Shown: in pieces, positions 58,953 to 64,000 of the stretch
Position numbering within the stretch: position 1 is the first letter of the stretch
Layout: every line of letters starts with the position of its first letter
Assembly: GCA_001683735.1 (NCBI GenBank)
Contig: LUGG01000014.1
Coordinates: 372,001-436,000 of the forward strand
Length of the DNA: 64,000 nt
Origin: Grifola frondosa
Lineage: Eukaryota > Basidiomycota > Agaricomycetes > Polyporales > Grifolaceae
Direction of reading: 5' to 3'
Notes under the pieces: model-generated
Seen by the model: only the letters and a program-made list of their open reading frames with translations
What the model was told of the DNA's origin: nothing
Database searches by the model: none
Translations under genes and position numbers: made by a program

Positions 58953-59275
58953 GTTTCCGGGTTGATAGTTTTATATACATAGTCTTGGGCATATTGCCGA
59001 TCAGTTGGACCCGTAGACACACACATAGCACGTATCATGATTTATTTCGAAGCAAAGTACCACATGACTGTATCCCCACATATTGACAGCCAATATTGTT
59101 TGGCTTGTTGCATCCTTCCCAGTTCCGCAGCATTCTAAATAACCAACGTCGGGACGCAGTTTCGCAAGATAAGGTTACTCCTAGAACTACACAAAACATA
59201 GCGGACCATAATACAGGACAAGCAAGTGACATCAGCAAACGTTAAGAATCCAGAGAACTAAACGATACAGCCAGG
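58953..59275. other. Intergenic between convergent CorA and KDM5 genes
   Basis: No gene is recognised. The transcripts' 3' ends meet here. Confidence 0.45.

Positions 59276-64000
<4,725 letters not shown>

Overview
The window is nuclear DNA from a filamentous basidiomycete, most likely a mushroom-forming Agaricomycete. Genes are cut by many introns of about 45-65 nt with GT-AG ends. Several genes belong to the F-box-like/LRR families that are expanded in these fungi. The core set is typically eukaryotic (KDM5 demethylase, THO subunit, complex I proteins, GPI deacylase). I see no bacterial operons, CRISPR array or virus.

Layout. 0-7 kb: 3' part of a RhoGEF (-), a gene-free stretch holding two inverted hairpin repeats, an LRR (GRR1/AMN1-like) gene (-), and a tiny membrane protein (+). 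7-15.3 kb: amidohydrolase (+), RING protein (-), an intron-containing tRNA-His (-), a short-form tRNase Z (+), and THOC7 (-). 16.7-21.4 kb: NDUFA8 (-), an F-box-like/LRR gene (-), and a truncated F-box-like copy (-). 22-28.4 kb: two unknown genes (+), a large disordered coiled-coil protein (-), and COQ10 (+). 28.4-32.7 kb holds no gene I can defend. 32.7-41 kb: GIS2/CNBP zinc-knuckle protein (-), Aro8-type aminotransferase (+), NDUFAF3 (+), an unknown gene (-), and an alpha/beta hydrolase (+). 41.4-64 kb: two F-box-like genes, protein phosphatase inhibitor 2, a STIMATE-type vacuolar membrane protein, an Uds1-domain coiled-coil protein, BST1/PGAP1, a CorA/Alr magnesium transporter, and the KDM5/JARID1 demethylase, whose N-terminus lies beyond the right edge.

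The genes do not form a metabolic cluster. The loose themes are mitochondrial respiration (NDUFA8, NDUFAF3, COQ10), RNA processing (tRNase Z, tRNA-His, THOC7, GIS2), and ubiquitin or protein turnover (RING, LRR and F-box genes).

A caution for any user: many conserved genes carry single-base frameshifts, and nearly all of them sit in short homopolymers. The simplest explanation is uncorrected sequencing indels, so gene ends and exon joins given here are reconstructions. Coordinates for multi-exon genes span first to last coding base, introns included.
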